From NCBI GenBank assembly GCA_026394555.1, contig JAPKXZ010000064.1, positions 1 to 56,727 on the forward strand: a stretch of DNA of 56,727 nucleotides, given 5' to 3'. Position numbers and translations under genes: made by a program. Of this stretch, positions 7,525-16,410 are shown piece by piece (positions within the stretch are counted from its first letter, which is position 1; every line of letters starts with the position of its first letter). This stretch comes from Methanothrix sp. GTDB lineage: Archaea; Halobacteriota; Methanosarcinia; Methanotrichales; Methanotrichaceae. The notes under the pieces are model-generated. The model saw nothing but the letters and a program-made list of their open reading frames with translations, was not told where the DNA came from and made no database searches.

Positions 7525-8721
7525 TTGCATACAGAGATATCCGAAAACAAAGCCGTCAAGTTCGGCAGGTACGGCGGCCTCTTTGTGCCCGAGACCCTGG
7601 TGCCGCCCCTGACGGAGCTGGCGCAGGCTTACCAGCGCCTCATGAAGAGCGAAGATTTTAAAGAAGAGCTGAACCTGGCTTTAAAGACCTTTGCAGGTAG
7701 GCCAACCCCCCTCTACTATGCCCGAAACCTCAGCCAAAAACTGGGCCGCAAGGTCTACCTGAAGAGAGAGGATCTGGTGCATGGCGGGGCGCACAAGCTC
7801 AACAATACCCTGGGCCAGGCGCTGGTGGCCAAGAAGATGGGCAAGACCCGGCTCATCGCCGAGACGGGCGCCGGCCAGCATGGCGTGGCCACGGCCATAG
7901 TGGGAGCAAATCTGGGTTTTGAGACCCAGGTCTACATGGGCGAGGTGGACATAGAGCGACAGAAGATGAATGTCTACCGCATGCAGCTCATGGGAGCAGA
8001 GGTCATACCCGTGCGCTCCGGGTCGCGGACCCTCAAGGACGCCATAAACGAGGCCATGCGAGACTGGGCCTCCAGTTTTGATCACACCCATTATCTGCTG
8101 GGCACGGCAGCGGGCGCCCATCCCTTCCCCAGCATGGTGCGCGACTTTCAGAGCGTCATAGGCAAAGAGGCGAGAAGCCAGATCCTGCAAGCAGAAGGCC
8201 GACTGCCGGACAGCATCACGGCCTGCGTAGGAGGAGGCAGCAATGCCATGGGCATCTTCGCTCCTTTCCTGCAGGACGAAGACGTTCGGCTTTTGGCAGT
8301 GGAGGCGGGCGGGCGAGGCCTTGGCAAGACGGATAGAATTGCGGACCATGGAGCCAGTCTGGGTCTGGGCACGGATGGCGTTTTGCACGGCGCTCTTACT
8401 AAAATTTTGCAGGACCCATACGGCCAGATTCTGGAGTCCTATTCCGTGGCCGCCGGCCTGGACTATCCCGGCGTGGGCCCGGAGCTGGCTTTTCTGGCGG
8501 AGAAGGGGCGCGTGCTGACCAAGATCGCCGATGATAAGACGGCCATGCGAGGATTTCATGCCCTCTCCAAACTGGAGGGGATCATCCCGGCTCTGGAGTC
8601 AGCGCACGCCGTAGGCTATGCCTTAGAGGAGCCGGAGGCCTTGGGAGATCTGGCCATCATCAACATCTCCGGTCGGGGCGACAAGGATCTGGCAACGGTG
8701 ATGGACTATGAAAATCTCTGA
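7525..8721 (+). CDS. trpB: Tryptophan synthase beta chain
   Basis: This 398-residue PLP enzyme condenses indole and serine to tryptophan. The PLP lysine is K91 in [15 protein letters not shown], and the phosphate-binding loop is [12 protein letters not shown]. Other family segments include [13 protein letters not shown] and the substrate loop YCGEVD-equivalent [16 protein letters not shown]. The sequence pattern is of the TrpB1 type that pairs with TrpA, which follows directly and overlaps by 14 bases. The start is TTG 7525 with GGTGAT close upstream, and an N-terminus of normal length ([13 protein letters not shown] at residue 13). No other trp genes are nearby, so trpBA is separated from the rest of the pathway. 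Confidence 0.97.
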   Translation: MHTEISENKAVKFGRYGGLFVPETLVPPLTELAQAYQRLMKSEDFKEELNLALKTFAGRPTPLYYARNLSQKLGRKVYLKREDLVHGGAHKLNNTLGQALVAKKMGKTRLIAETGAGQHGVATAIVGANLGFETQVYMGEVDIERQKMNVYRMQLMGAEVIPVRSGSRTLKDAINEAMRDWASSFDHTHYLLGTAAGAHPFPSMVRDFQSVIGKEARSQILQAEGRLPDSITACVGGGSNAMGIFAPFLQDEDVRLLAVEAGGRGLGKTDRIADHGASLGLGTDGVLHGALTKILQDPYGQILESYSVAAGLDYPGVGPELAFLAEKGRVLTKIADDKTAMRGFHALSKLEGIIPALESAHAVGYALEEPEALGDLAIINISGRGDKDLATVMDYENL

Positions 8722-9493
8722 AGCATTTGAAGAAGCGCCCCTCCTGATCGTTTACATCTGCGCCGGGGACCCGACGCCCGCGGCAACGCCCGACCTGGTG
8801 CGGCGACTGGCTGCCGCCGGGGCGGATATCATTGAGCTGGGGCTGCCTCACTCCGACCCTATCGCGGACGGCCCGACCATCCAGGCGGCAGCGCAAAGGG
8901 CCATCGCTGCCGGCATGAACACGGATGTCTATTTCCAAAAGGCCGCCGAGGCGAACGTCGCCATCCCCAAGATCTTCATGGGCTACTACAACATGATCTA
9001 TGCCCGCGGCCTGGACCGCTTTGCCGGAGACTGTGCCCGCTGTGGCATCACTGGTATGATCGTGCCCGACCTGCCCCCCGAGGAGGCCGGACCTCTCCTG
9101 CAGGCCTGCGCCAAATTCGACGTGGACCTCATCTTCCTGGCGGCGCCCAACACACCCGCACAGCGGTTGAAGATGATCGAAGAAGAGACGTCGGGTTTTC
9201 TTTATCTGGTGGCCCGAACTGGCGTGACTGGTGCACAAAGCGATATCCTGCAAAGCACGCGCGACCTCATCGCCCGCGTGCCGGGCAGCAAGCCCAAGGC
9301 CGTCGGCTTTGGCATCTCCACTCCCGCCCAAGCCGCTGAAGTTATTACCGCCGGAGCAGATGCCGCCATTGTGGGCTCGGTCTGCGTGGACCTGATCGCA
9401 CGGGGAGAGGTGGAGCTGTTGGAGCAGCTCGTCCGCGACATGAAAGCGGCGGTAGTGGCGGCAGGAAAGAGCAAAGCTCCAATAGTTGTCTGA
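8708..9493 (+). CDS. trpA: Tryptophan synthase alpha chain
   Basis: This 261-residue TIM-barrel protein cleaves indole-3-glycerol phosphate to indole and glyceraldehyde-3-phosphate. Catalytic Glu43 is in [11 protein letters not shown] (equivalent of E49) and Asp54 in [11 protein letters not shown] (equivalent of D60). The usual GxPFSDP is here GLPHSDP. The phosphate-binding end [10 protein letters not shown] and VGSVCVDLI is intact. It overlaps trpB by 14 bases in another frame, the normal arrangement for coupled synthesis of the two subunits. Confidence 0.97.
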   Translation: MKISEAFEEAPLLIVYICAGDPTPAATPDLVRRLAAAGADIIELGLPHSDPIADGPTIQAAAQRAIAAGMNTDVYFQKAAEANVAIPKIFMGYYNMIYARGLDRFAGDCARCGITGMIVPDLPPEEAGPLLQACAKFDVDLIFLAAPNTPAQRLKMIEEETSGFLYLVARTGVTGAQSDILQSTRDLIARVPGSKPKAVGFGISTPAQAAEVITAGADAAIVGSVCVDLIARGEVELLEQLVRDMKAAVVAAGKSKAPIVV

Positions 9494-9507
9494 AGGGTTC
9501 TACCCAT

Positions 9508-10122
9508 ATGGACGAAGGGAAAAGATTTGTGGAAAAGACGAGGCGTGACCTGGAAAGCGGCTGCAATGTCAGCATTGTGGCCTTTGGCGACTCCATCACC
9601 GCCGGCTACTGCGTGCGGCGCGGCTTTCCTTCTTTCTGGAAAGCATTGCTGGCAGAAAAATATCCAGACGCGAGAGTGGAGATGATCAACTCCGGCATAT
9701 CCGGAGACACGAGCCTGGACGGCCTGGCCCGGCTGGACTGGGCCGTTCTCGCTTACGAACCGGACCTGGTCACCATCAACTTCGGCATCAACGACTGCGC
9801 GCTGGGCCTGGATCTGGAGGAGTTCGAGATGAACTTCGTGGAGATGGTGCGACGCATCCGGGCCGGCCCCAACTCGGAGATACTGCTGCTCTCCTCCCAG
9901 CCCCTGGAGACGCCGCCCTACGATCGACGGGTTTTAGATTACTATCAGGCCATCGAACGGCTGGCGAAGCAGATGGATGTGGGCTTTGTGGATGTCTACG
10001 GGGCCTGGATGCGACGCGTTCGTGCGGGCACCTCTCTGGGATCGCTGATCCTGCCGGGCCTGGACCATCCCAACGAGGCGGGCTACAGGATCATAGCCGA
10101 GGAGCTGATGCAGTTATTTTAA
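9508..10122 (+). CDS. SGNH/GDSL-type hydrolase
   Basis: This 204-residue protein has the SGNH hydrolase blocks: GDS with nucleophile S29, the block II glycine in GISGDT (about 63-68), GIND with N95 (block III) and catalytic His187 in LDHPNEAGY (block V). The Asp normally three residues before that histidine is replaced by Gly184, with Asp186 directly before the histidine instead, so the triad geometry may differ. There is no signal peptide or membrane segment, so it is cytoplasmic. It starts 14 bases after trpA on the same strand and is probably cotranscribed. Substrate unknown: an esterase, thioesterase or deacetylase of small esters is likely. Confidence 0.85.
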   Translation: MDEGKRFVEKTRRDLESGCNVSIVAFGDSITAGYCVRRGFPSFWKALLAEKYPDARVEMINSGISGDTSLDGLARLDWAVLAYEPDLVTINFGINDCALGLDLEEFEMNFVEMVRRIRAGPNSEILLLSSQPLETPPYDRRVLDYYQAIERLAKQMDVGFVDVYGAWMRRVRAGTSLGSLILPGLDHPNEAGYRIIAEELMQLF

Positions 10123-10808
10123 TCTCCCGTGTAGCCGCACATGCCCATGCGTGGGGAGTTGACCACCGGCAGAAGCATGTCCTCTCCGCACTCGTGCTTT
10201 TCTGCGCAGTCCTCGCAGACCCAACCGATGCCCTCATCGATGCACTGGCAGCAAACGGCAACTGCCGGTTTGCCGCACACGTCGCATCTTATATCCGGTG
10301 GATCGTTTCGGGCCATGATCCTCACTGCTTTTCCCTGTGCCAGGCCCTGCCTGGCAGATATCACCTTTAGCGATAGCTCAGTTGAGGTCCCGAAGTCGTA
10401 GGTGTGCTCGAACACCATTTTGGGCCCGATCACTTTTCCTAAGGAGATATTCATGCTCTTGTTGCCCATCTCCGCGCTCTCGCAGTCGAATGTTTCGCCT
10501 GCAATTTCAAAGCAGCTCAAATGGCCGCAGCATTCCAGCCAGGTCAGGCGAAGGAAGTCATCCAAATCCGTCAAGGTGGCACCGGCAGGAATCTCGATAT
10601 GCATCCAGTACATCGGTCTGTCGCGACCCACCACCTGCAAATGGAGGATAGTTCTCTTGGCGCCGCCTTTTGCAGAATTGCTTATATCCGATTCATTATC
10701 TTCCTGCCTTGCTTTGCAGGCCTTCAAATGCCGGGCCATTGCCGACTTGGCATAGCTTCCCTGGCAATAGCTGCAGCTTCCACTTGAGCTTTGTCGAGTC
10801 ATTTTCAT
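10119..10808 (-). CDS. pRiA4b ORF-3-like protein with zinc fingers
   Basis: The central 110 residues match the plasmid pRiA4b ORF-3-like fold (PF07929): ILHLQVVGRDRPMYWMHIEI, LDDFLRLTWLECCGHLSCF, and FEHTYDFGTSTELSLKVI. It is flanked by metal-binding modules: an N-terminal CSYCQGSYAKSAMARHLKAC finger (C2HC type) and a C-terminal set of CxxC pairs (CDVCGKPAVAVCCQC, VCEDCAEKHEC). The biochemical role of the family is unknown. In archaea it is a common single gene. It ends convergently with the GDSL hydrolase, the two stops overlapping by four bases. Confidence 0.8.
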   Translation of the reverse strand: MKMTRQSSSGSCSYCQGSYAKSAMARHLKACKARQEDNESDISNSAKGGAKRTILHLQVVGRDRPMYWMHIEIPAGATLTDLDDFLRLTWLECCGHLSCFEIAGETFDCESAEMGNKSMNISLGKVIGPKMVFEHTYDFGTSTELSLKVISARQGLAQGKAVRIMARNDPPDIRCDVCGKPAVAVCCQCIDEGIGWVCEDCAEKHECGEDMLLPVVNSPRMGMCGYTGD

Positions 10809-10897
10809 CCCTCAGATACATCCCCTAGATAATTCAAAATCAAAAACTCTTCGCAAGCACGCAAAAGTTGAACTCCTGAAACAGAGAGGACTTCATC

Positions 10898-11092
10898 ATG
10901 AAGCTAGAGAAGATGTTGGAGGTATGCCCGGTCTGCGGCAGCGCTGACCTTTATTACGAGGCGGGCGGCTACACCGGCAAGATCTACCGCTGCAAGAACT
11001 GCGATTACATGGGCGCTTTGATCGTGGAAGCGGACGAGGAGATGGCCAGAGCCATACGAGAGGACTACGAGCAAAATAAGAAAAATGGCTGA
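10898..11092 (+). CDS. Small zinc-ribbon protein
   Basis: A 64-residue protein with CPVCGSADLYYEAGG and YRCKNCDYMGAL forms one four-cysteine zinc ribbon, followed by an acidic helix (EADEEMARAIREDYEQNKK). AGAGAGGAC stands just before the ATG. Such proteins are common in methanogens; partner and function are not known. Confidence 0.75.
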   Translation: MKLEKMLEVCPVCGSADLYYEAGGYTGKIYRCKNCDYMGALIVEADEEMARAIREDYEQNKKNG

Positions 11093-11178
11093 TCGTCTGG
11101 TGCCCCGTCGACTCTGTAATGTTGGAAAAAGGCGATGTACTGATGGGCTTTATTCATATAATTTAGCGAAGAGCATAA

Positions 11179-11778
11179 TTGATATACTCAAAGCACCAAG
11201 TTACCTTGCAAGAATCAATATCGAAGGTGACAGGAACGATCAGACAAACAACGTCTCTTTCAATTAAGATTATATTTTGTTTTTTATGCTTGTCCGGTGT
11301 AAGCATTTGCATTGCCCAAGATTCCCCCTTAGACAGTGGGTCAGTCGATTGTGCCGGTCTGGTCTCCTCTGGCCGGAATGTTGAGGCATTTGACTGTTTT
11401 GGGGATGCAATCGAGGCGAATCCAACCTCGGCCTTCGACTGGGCCGGTCAGGGAGATGTCATGAATAATTTGGGATACTATTACCAGGCATTGGCATATT
11501 ACGAAATGGCATTAAGTCTGAAGCCAGACTCTGCAAATATACTGACGAGCAAAGGCAGAACACTTACCCGTCTGGGCAAATATGATGATGCCATGGATAG
11601 CTTCGCCTTGGCATTGGAACAGAATCCTGATAATACATATACCTGGGAGAGTATAGGCGATGTTTACACAAAGCAGCATGATACCGTCAAAGCAGAAGCC
11701 GCATACGCCAAAGCGAAGACCGACAAACCGCGCAAATCGGTCGACGACTACCTCACCAGCAGTCAAGAGGGTATCTAG
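11179..11778 (+). CDS. Secreted TPR-repeat protein
   Basis: About three tetratricopeptide repeats occupy residues 65-175 (the clearest are DVMNNLGYYYQALAYYEMAL, GRTLTRLGKYDDAMDSFALA and GDVYTKQHDTVKAEAAYAKA), preceded by a hydrophobic segment IKIIFCFLCLSGVSICIA that looks like a signal peptide ending near residue 46. The listed start is TTG; a TTG a few codons downstream (before QESISK) would give a more usual signal peptide, so the start is uncertain. Extracellular TPR proteins are frequent in Methanosarcinales and probably serve protein-protein contacts at the surface; partner unknown. Confidence 0.7.
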   Translation: MIYSKHQVTLQESISKVTGTIRQTTSLSIKIIFCFLCLSGVSICIAQDSPLDSGSVDCAGLVSSGRNVEAFDCFGDAIEANPTSAFDWAGQGDVMNNLGYYYQALAYYEMALSLKPDSANILTSKGRTLTRLGKYDDAMDSFALALEQNPDNTYTWESIGDVYTKQHDTVKAEAAYAKAKTDKPRKSVDDYLTSSQEGI

Positions 11779-11851
11779 TCAACCGTCAACAAAAGGCAAT
11801 ACGCCATAATTATCCGTTCAATCCAGAAAAAAAGTTATGCAGGGGTTGGGT

Positions 11852-13354
11852 TCACAGGAACCTGATCCCCTTAGGCATCTTACCAATGCGTTTTTGGAAT
11901 TCTTCCGGCCAATTAGCAGTGTCCAGCCCCTTCTGGCTCAGCAATGCTGAGGCCCAGCGCTCGAGACCGACGCCGCTGCATCCCGACCAGAGCGCTTCTC
12001 CCGATTGGGACTTCACTGTGAAGCCCTTGGGATACTTCTCACCATTGACGGACAAATTCTGAAACTCGATCCAGTTGCCGTTGTAGGGCAGCACCGCCTC
12101 GTAGTCCACAGTTCCTGCCCCGGACATCTCGGAAAGGCCCGTCTTTCCTTCCTGGGCCATGAACCAGGGCGTGACCCAGGCAGTCCTCCAGTGCAGCTCC
12201 AGGATATCCTCGAAGATGTGCTTGTAGCAGGCCTTCAGCTTCTCGGCTTCAGCCAGAACCTGCTCGCGCGTGCCCAGCCACACGATCTCGATCCTGTGGA
12301 ACTCATCCACCCGCTCGATGCCGTGAATTCCGCCGGACTCGTAGCGATGAGAGGTGCCGGATCTATCGAAGACGGTTATGGGCATCTCCTCGCTCGGCAA
12401 GGTCATGCCCTGCAGAAATCCCCAGAAGGTAGGGCATTGGGCATAGCACATGCCTCCAATGGGTAAATCTATCTTCTCTTTGACCAGTTCCAGGGGCACC
12501 TCATGGGTGACCTTGTAGTAATCCATGACCTCTTCCCAGAAGGCCGGATCGCGAGTCTTGGGCGGGCAGACGAAGTAGATCTCCGGGTAGACGCCTTGGG
12601 CGTGGCCGCTCTTCTTCCAGACATCCCAGGTGTCAAGCTTTGGAAAGATCATCTCGCGATAGCCCAACGGCTCCACGATCTCTTCCAGCACAATTTTCTC
12701 GAAGGTGCGAAATACGTGCGTCGCCTCCGGCCCGTAGATCCACTGGCCGCGGCTCGAACCATGCTTGATCCAGCCGGCCTTTTGCATCTCTTCGGTAGGA
12801 TCGCCTGTGAACTTGGGCGGGCGTGGCGCGCTCTCCCAGAGCAGCTCCCAGTGCTCGGTCTTGCCTCCATAGCTGCTCTGCAGCTTCTCTTCCAGAAGGC
12901 TGATTATCCGATCAGGTATGCGATTTTCCATCTCCGACTGGCCTAAAGTTCCCTTCGGGCCCACGTCCAGGGATAGATGCAGCCGGCCATCCTCAAATCT
13001 TATCTCTCGAACATAAGGTATCTTGTGATTAATGGCCCTCTCCGACTCGACCTCTATCTCGAATTTGTTTACATCCAGGCCGCGCACGCCGATACGAAAT
13101 TCTTTTCCCAAAAGCTCGGACAGCGGCCGGCGCAGCCTTAGCAGCGCATCGTGGGCTCGCACAAACCGATCACTGTCAATGACCAAATCGATCTTGCTGC
13201 CGGCCAGCTTCCATGCTGTAATCTTGGCGCCCTGGCCAACAGGTGCGCCCTTCTGCAATATAGGCCCAGCGTTGCCAAAAAAGTCTGAAACGACCGCCTC
13301 GGCCTTTTCCGCGTCCGCGCTCAGCCGGAAGCTTGCCTCTAAATGGAATTTCAT
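11852..13354 (-). CDS. serS: Seryl-tRNA synthetase, methanogen (type 2) form
   Basis: This 500-residue class II synthetase matches the atypical methanogen SerRS rather than the bacterial/eukaryotic form. The tRNA-binding N-terminal domain begins [19 protein letters not shown], and the core holds [72 protein letters not shown] and the terminal [12 protein letters not shown]. The cysteines in MCYAQCP and WSGCSG, with the Glu in HRYESGG, fit the zinc site that recognises the serine amino group. The ATG at 13354 directly follows GGAGGAG and overlaps the pcc1 stop (ATGA). Last gene of the rps15-recJ-pcc1-serS operon. Confidence 0.96.
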   Translation of the reverse strand: MKFHLEASFRLSADAEKAEAVVSDFFGNAGPILQKGAPVGQGAKITAWKLAGSKIDLVIDSDRFVRAHDALLRLRRPLSELLGKEFRIGVRGLDVNKFEIEVESERAINHKIPYVREIRFEDGRLHLSLDVGPKGTLGQSEMENRIPDRIISLLEEKLQSSYGGKTEHWELLWESAPRPPKFTGDPTEEMQKAGWIKHGSSRGQWIYGPEATHVFRTFEKIVLEEIVEPLGYREMIFPKLDTWDVWKKSGHAQGVYPEIYFVCPPKTRDPAFWEEVMDYYKVTHEVPLELVKEKIDLPIGGMCYAQCPTFWGFLQGMTLPSEEMPITVFDRSGTSHRYESGGIHGIERVDEFHRIEIVWLGTREQVLAEAEKLKACYKHIFEDILELHWRTAWVTPWFMAQEGKTGLSEMSGAGTVDYEAVLPYNGNWIEFQNLSVNGEKYPKGFTVKSQSGEALWSGCSGVGLERWASALLSQKGLDTANWPEEFQKRIGKMPKGIRFL

Positions 13355-13572
13355 CTCTCCTCCGCACAAGATTGTGTCTCTTCCGCTATTTTAATGTTCA
13401 TCAGTAGATCGTCAACCGTGGAGAGCAGAGTGCCTATCTTCTCCGTGGAGAATTGCAGGCAGAGACGGTCGGCATCTATCACAAGACTCATATTGGGCAG
13501 GTTATCGGGCAGAACCGCCTTTGCCACAGTTTCGGCTTGCTTCCCCCAAAAAGTCAGACGGGACCATGTCAT
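13351..13572 (-). CDS. pcc1: KEOPS complex subunit Pcc1
   Basis: A 73-residue protein with the Pcc1 pattern: [49 protein letters not shown]. Pcc1 dimerises and bridges Kae1 in the KEOPS complex that makes N6-threonylcarbamoyladenosine in tRNA. The gene overlaps both neighbours through ATGA junctions (recJ upstream, serS downstream). The rps15-recJ-pcc1 order is a known archaeal arrangement, which supports the call. Confidence 0.9.
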   Translation of the reverse strand: MTWSRLTFWGKQAETVAKAVLPDNLPNMSLVIDADRLCLQFSTEKIGTLLSTVDDLLMNIKIAEETQSCAEER

Positions 13573-14879
13573 GCCGTATCCTCGAATGCCGGCGCATCCT
13601 TATGCAGTTGCTCCCCCACAATCTCGTCCAGAATGGCCAGGAACCGATCCTCGGCGCCGGGTGGGATAGAAGCGCCACTGGCGATGGTGTGCCCCCCGCC
13701 CACCCCGCCTACGGCCCCGGCGGCTTTGCGGAGAGCAATGGATAAGTCAAGGCCCCGGGATATGAGCGGCTTGGTTCCGCGTGCCGATATCTTGACCATA
13801 TCGTCCTTGTGATTCAGGGTGATGAGCGGCAGGTCGGCGTATAAATACCGGATTCCTAGTCCCGACACAATAGCTCCCGCTTCCATATTCACCATTTTGA
13901 GGTAGCGGATGTTCTGTAGCACTTTATTTTGCTCTCGCAGCATGCCAACCTCCCGCAGGATATGGCCTTTGTAATCCTTTGCCAGGCTTCTGGCCGGCTC
14001 AAGTGCGCCAGTATCGCGCAGGCACAGTGTCAAGCCCAGGCCCGGAACGTCTCTATTGCCGCAGGCGTTGAGCAGCTCTACCATCTCCAGGGAGTTTTCC
14101 ACCACTTCGTGCTTGAGGCGAATGGCCTCACCTATGATTGAATCGGCGGCAAAGCTTCCTTGCATAAGTAATTTTAAAGTTAAGGCGGTGCATAATTTTG
14201 CCAGGTCATCTCTTGCCAGGCTCTCTACATTGCCCTTTATCTTTAAATCATCTAAAAATTGGCGGGTCTTTTCCGTGTCGCCGGTAAAGTCCAGGAGCGG
14301 CTCTATGCTGCTCTGAAAAACATCTTCGACCAGACCGTCTTCAGACATCTTCAAGCCGGATTTCAACTCTACGGCTCCGCAAGCGACCGCCTCTTCCAGA
14401 ATGGTTTTATTCGCGCCGATCATGCCCTGCCGGTCACCCATGGCACCTACCAGTGCCAGGCCGGATAGATCCGCGTTCTCGCCCATGTGGCGCACCACAG
14501 AATATACGGTGCCCGCGGCAGACAGCTCAAAGGCCCCATCTATGCCGAAGAGATGAGGATTGAGGTGCATGCAGTCCAGCGTGCCCACGGGCCGATGGTG
14601 GTCCAGGACAAAGCAGTCATCTTTGACGCGGGAGATCAGTTCTGGCTTGCCGCTGCCCATATCGCAGAATACCACCGGCCCCTCTAGCCCGGCAAGCACG
14701 GACTCGTCCAGCCGATTTAGCAGAGATGCCTGAAAAGGTATCCCTGCGCGATGGAGGGCACTACAAATCAGCCCTGCGGATGTGATCCCGTCCGCGTCGT
14801 TATGCGAGATCACGCGCATGCTGTCGCATTGCATTATCGACCTGGCAATAGCCTCTGCAGCTTTGTCCAGCCGCTTCAT
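13569..14879 (-). CDS. Archaeal RecJ-like DHH exonuclease (GAN type)
   Basis: This 436-residue DHH/DHHA1 phosphoesterase has motif I as VISHNDADGITSAGLI (residues about 23-38), the DHH motif in FVLDHHRPVG (about 91-100), a GAMGDRQG stretch (motif IV region) and a DHHA1 C-terminal GGVGGGHTIASGASIP that binds the DNA backbone. Archaeal homologues associate with Gins51 (GAN) and act as single-strand-specific nucleases in the replisome, or degrade RNA. Gins51 is encoded at 33870 in this window. Starts by ATGA overlap with rps15. Confidence 0.9.
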   Translation of the reverse strand: MKRLDKAAEAIARSIMQCDSMRVISHNDADGITSAGLICSALHRAGIPFQASLLNRLDESVLAGLEGPVVFCDMGSGKPELISRVKDDCFVLDHHRPVGTLDCMHLNPHLFGIDGAFELSAAGTVYSVVRHMGENADLSGLALVGAMGDRQGMIGANKTILEEAVACGAVELKSGLKMSEDGLVEDVFQSSIEPLLDFTGDTEKTRQFLDDLKIKGNVESLARDDLAKLCTALTLKLLMQGSFAADSIIGEAIRLKHEVVENSLEMVELLNACGNRDVPGLGLTLCLRDTGALEPARSLAKDYKGHILREVGMLREQNKVLQNIRYLKMVNMEAGAIVSGLGIRYLYADLPLITLNHKDDMVKISARGTKPLISRGLDLSIALRKAAGAVGGVGGGHTIASGASIPPGAEDRFLAILDEIVGEQLHKDAPAFEDTA

Positions 14880-15331
14880 GAGATGAGAATCTCAGCCGTC
14901 TCAGGCGAGTAAGTCCAATCCGGTGCCAATCGCCCGGAGTCATGATAGTATTTTACCAATCTTCGGACCTTGTTCTCGGTGAGATGCAGTGATCTCTTGT
15001 TATGGACGTCCTTCTTGTTGGTCTTGATGTGCTTTCTGACGTGCAGAGCTTTCCTCATCAGATTGGTGAGGTCCTCAGGTATGTCAGGCAGGACCTTGTT
15101 CTCCTTCAGGAAGCCGGTTATATTCTTGCCCAAGACCAATTTGGTGCTTGGCACTCCGTACTGATCACGTAAGGTGAGCCCAATGCGGCTGGGGGGCATT
15201 CCACTCTCGTGCAGCTTCATGATTGTCTTTTCCAGCTCCTCGTTGGATACATCGGACCACGCGGGTATTTTGGCAACCACGGGTGGTCTGGATCGGGAGG
15301 AACCCTTTTTTCTGCTGTGCATTTTAGCCAT
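14876..15331 (-). CDS. rps15: Ribosomal protein S15
   Basis: A 151-residue archaeal uS15 with the archaeal/eukaryotic N-terminal extension (MAKMHSRKKGSSRSRPPV), SNEELEKTIMKLHESGMPPS, and the conserved helical core LTENKVRRLVKYYHDSGRL. The ATG at 15331 has GAGGA nine bases upstream and gives the standard MAKMHSR start; an in-frame extension to 15346 is unlikely. First gene of an operon with recJ, pcc1 and serS. A divergent promoter region of about 40 bases separates it from the DUF116 gene. Confidence 0.96.
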   Translation of the reverse strand: MAKMHSRKKGSSRSRPPVVAKIPAWSDVSNEELEKTIMKLHESGMPPSRIGLTLRDQYGVPSTKLVLGKNITGFLKENKVLPDIPEDLTNLMRKALHVRKHIKTNKKDVHNKRSLHLTENKVRRLVKYYHDSGRLAPDWTYSPETAEILIS

Positions 15332-15371
15332 TTTGATAGTCCTCATTAAATTTCATAAAGGCGAAGGTGTA

Positions 15372-16127
15372 ATGCTCACTGCCAGGTGGGATAAAAAACT
15401 TGCGCCGCTCTCTAGGCAACAAATTTATAGGCAGGAGGTTTTTCAAACCACTGTCATGTTTCCCGAGTATATAAACCAGCTATTTTATCTGGTGGGCGAA
15501 GCGGTGGTGCTTTTAGTCGTATTGATCTTGATTCTGTCGATAATAGTATCTATGCTCGTTCTTTACTCCTTTAAAACCGGCAATTTCTTCGCGGCCCGGT
15601 ACATGCTTTTAGGCATCGTTCTTCTCGAGAATGTAATAAAGACTCTCTTCTGGATTACCCGTGCCGATGATTCCATAGTAGACGATGTGGGTGTACGACT
15701 TCGTAATTACATTAACAACAAGGAATTCTTGAAGACTCCATGTGCTATGCGATTCATCTTTATGCCCCAATGCGTTCGCAGCACAGAGTGTCCGGCCAAG
15801 CTCACGCCAGAGGGCATAAAGTGCGTGAACTGCGGGCGCTGCAACGTAGGCGAGGCCCAGAAATATGCCGAAAGCCTTGGTTACCGGTTCTTTATCGTGC
15901 CCGGCTCCAGCTTCATAAAAAGGATAATCAAAAAATACCGGCCGCGAGCTATTGTCGGCGTCGGCTGCCATATGGAGATAAAAGAAGGCTTGGATCTCTG
16001 CCACCGCCACGGCATACCGGCGCGAGGGGTGCTGCTCTTAAAAGCGGGTTGTGTGGCTACGACACTGGATTGGGAGCAGTTCTACGAGGCCATAAAAGAA
16101 AAAGAACCGTTGCAAAAGAATGCCTAA
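15372..16127 (+). CDS. DUF116 family membrane protein
   Basis: The protein has two or three hydrophobic helices near its start (FYLVGEAVVLLVVLILILSI, VSMLVLYSF, YMLLGIVLLENVIKTLFWI) and then the DUF116 domain (PF01976), with cysteines in CVRSTECPAKLTPEGIKCVN, CGRCNVG, GVGCHMEIKEGLDLCHRHG and LLKAGCVATTLDW. The cysteines suggest a metal or iron-sulfur site. The function is unknown. The frame is open further upstream, but that part is antisense to rps15; the ATG at 15372 preceded by GAAGGTGT is the reasonable start. The family is widespread in methanogens and other anaerobes. Confidence 0.85.
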   Translation: MLTARWDKKLAPLSRQQIYRQEVFQTTVMFPEYINQLFYLVGEAVVLLVVLILILSIIVSMLVLYSFKTGNFFAARYMLLGIVLLENVIKTLFWITRADDSIVDDVGVRLRNYINNKEFLKTPCAMRFIFMPQCVRSTECPAKLTPEGIKCVNCGRCNVGEAQKYAESLGYRFFIVPGSSFIKRIIKKYRPRAIVGVGCHMEIKEGLDLCHRHGIPARGVLLLKAGCVATTLDWEQFYEAIKEKEPLQKNA

Positions 16128-16150
16128 AAAAATTTGCTGAATGGTACAGT

Positions 16151-16327
16151 TTATTCCATGCTGATGGCTTCGGATGGGCAAGCCTCAACGCATGTCTTGC
16201 ACTCAGTGCACTTTTCCTTATTTACAACTGCAATTTCCTCGTCGTCCAAGGTGATGGCTTCTTCCGGGCACTCCTCGACGCAAGTTCCACAGCTTACGCA
16301 TTCCTCTCTGTTAACAACTGCAGGCAT
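16151..16327 (-). CDS. 2[4Fe-4S] ferredoxin
   Basis: A 58-residue protein with two CxxCxxCxxxCP motifs ([12 protein letters not shown] and [12 protein letters not shown]), each coordinating a [4Fe-4S] cluster, separated by the usual acidic linker. It carries electrons at low potential for methanogen redox enzymes. The ATG at 16327 ([10 protein letters not shown]) is preferred over the one at 16342 because GGAGG is then nine bases upstream. It is convergent with the DUF116 gene and lies downstream of the anaerobic ribonucleotide reductase, for which it could serve as reductant (inference). Confidence 0.93.
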   Translation of the reverse strand: MPAVVNREECVSCGTCVEECPEEAITLDDEEIAVVNKEKCTECKTCVEACPSEAISME

Positions 16328-16410
16328 TAATAACTCCTCCAATTTGCCTCACTAGGGCAAATCCACCTGTAAGTATATCCGATATATACCTTTCGTTAGC
16401 CTATGTTAGC

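Noticed and set aside
7681-8559. 292-codon open frame antisense to trpB
   Set aside because: Mirror of a GC-rich, strongly biased coding strand; the sense frame is unmistakable TrpB and the antisense protein has no ordered motifs.
12005-12946. Long open frames antisense to serS
   Set aside because: Composition shadows of the SerRS gene, without ribosome sites or family motifs.
15174-15371. Upstream extension of the DUF116 gene
   Set aside because: It is antisense to the conserved rps15 start, and a ribosome-site-like GAAGGTGT before ATG 15372 gives a normal-length family protein.
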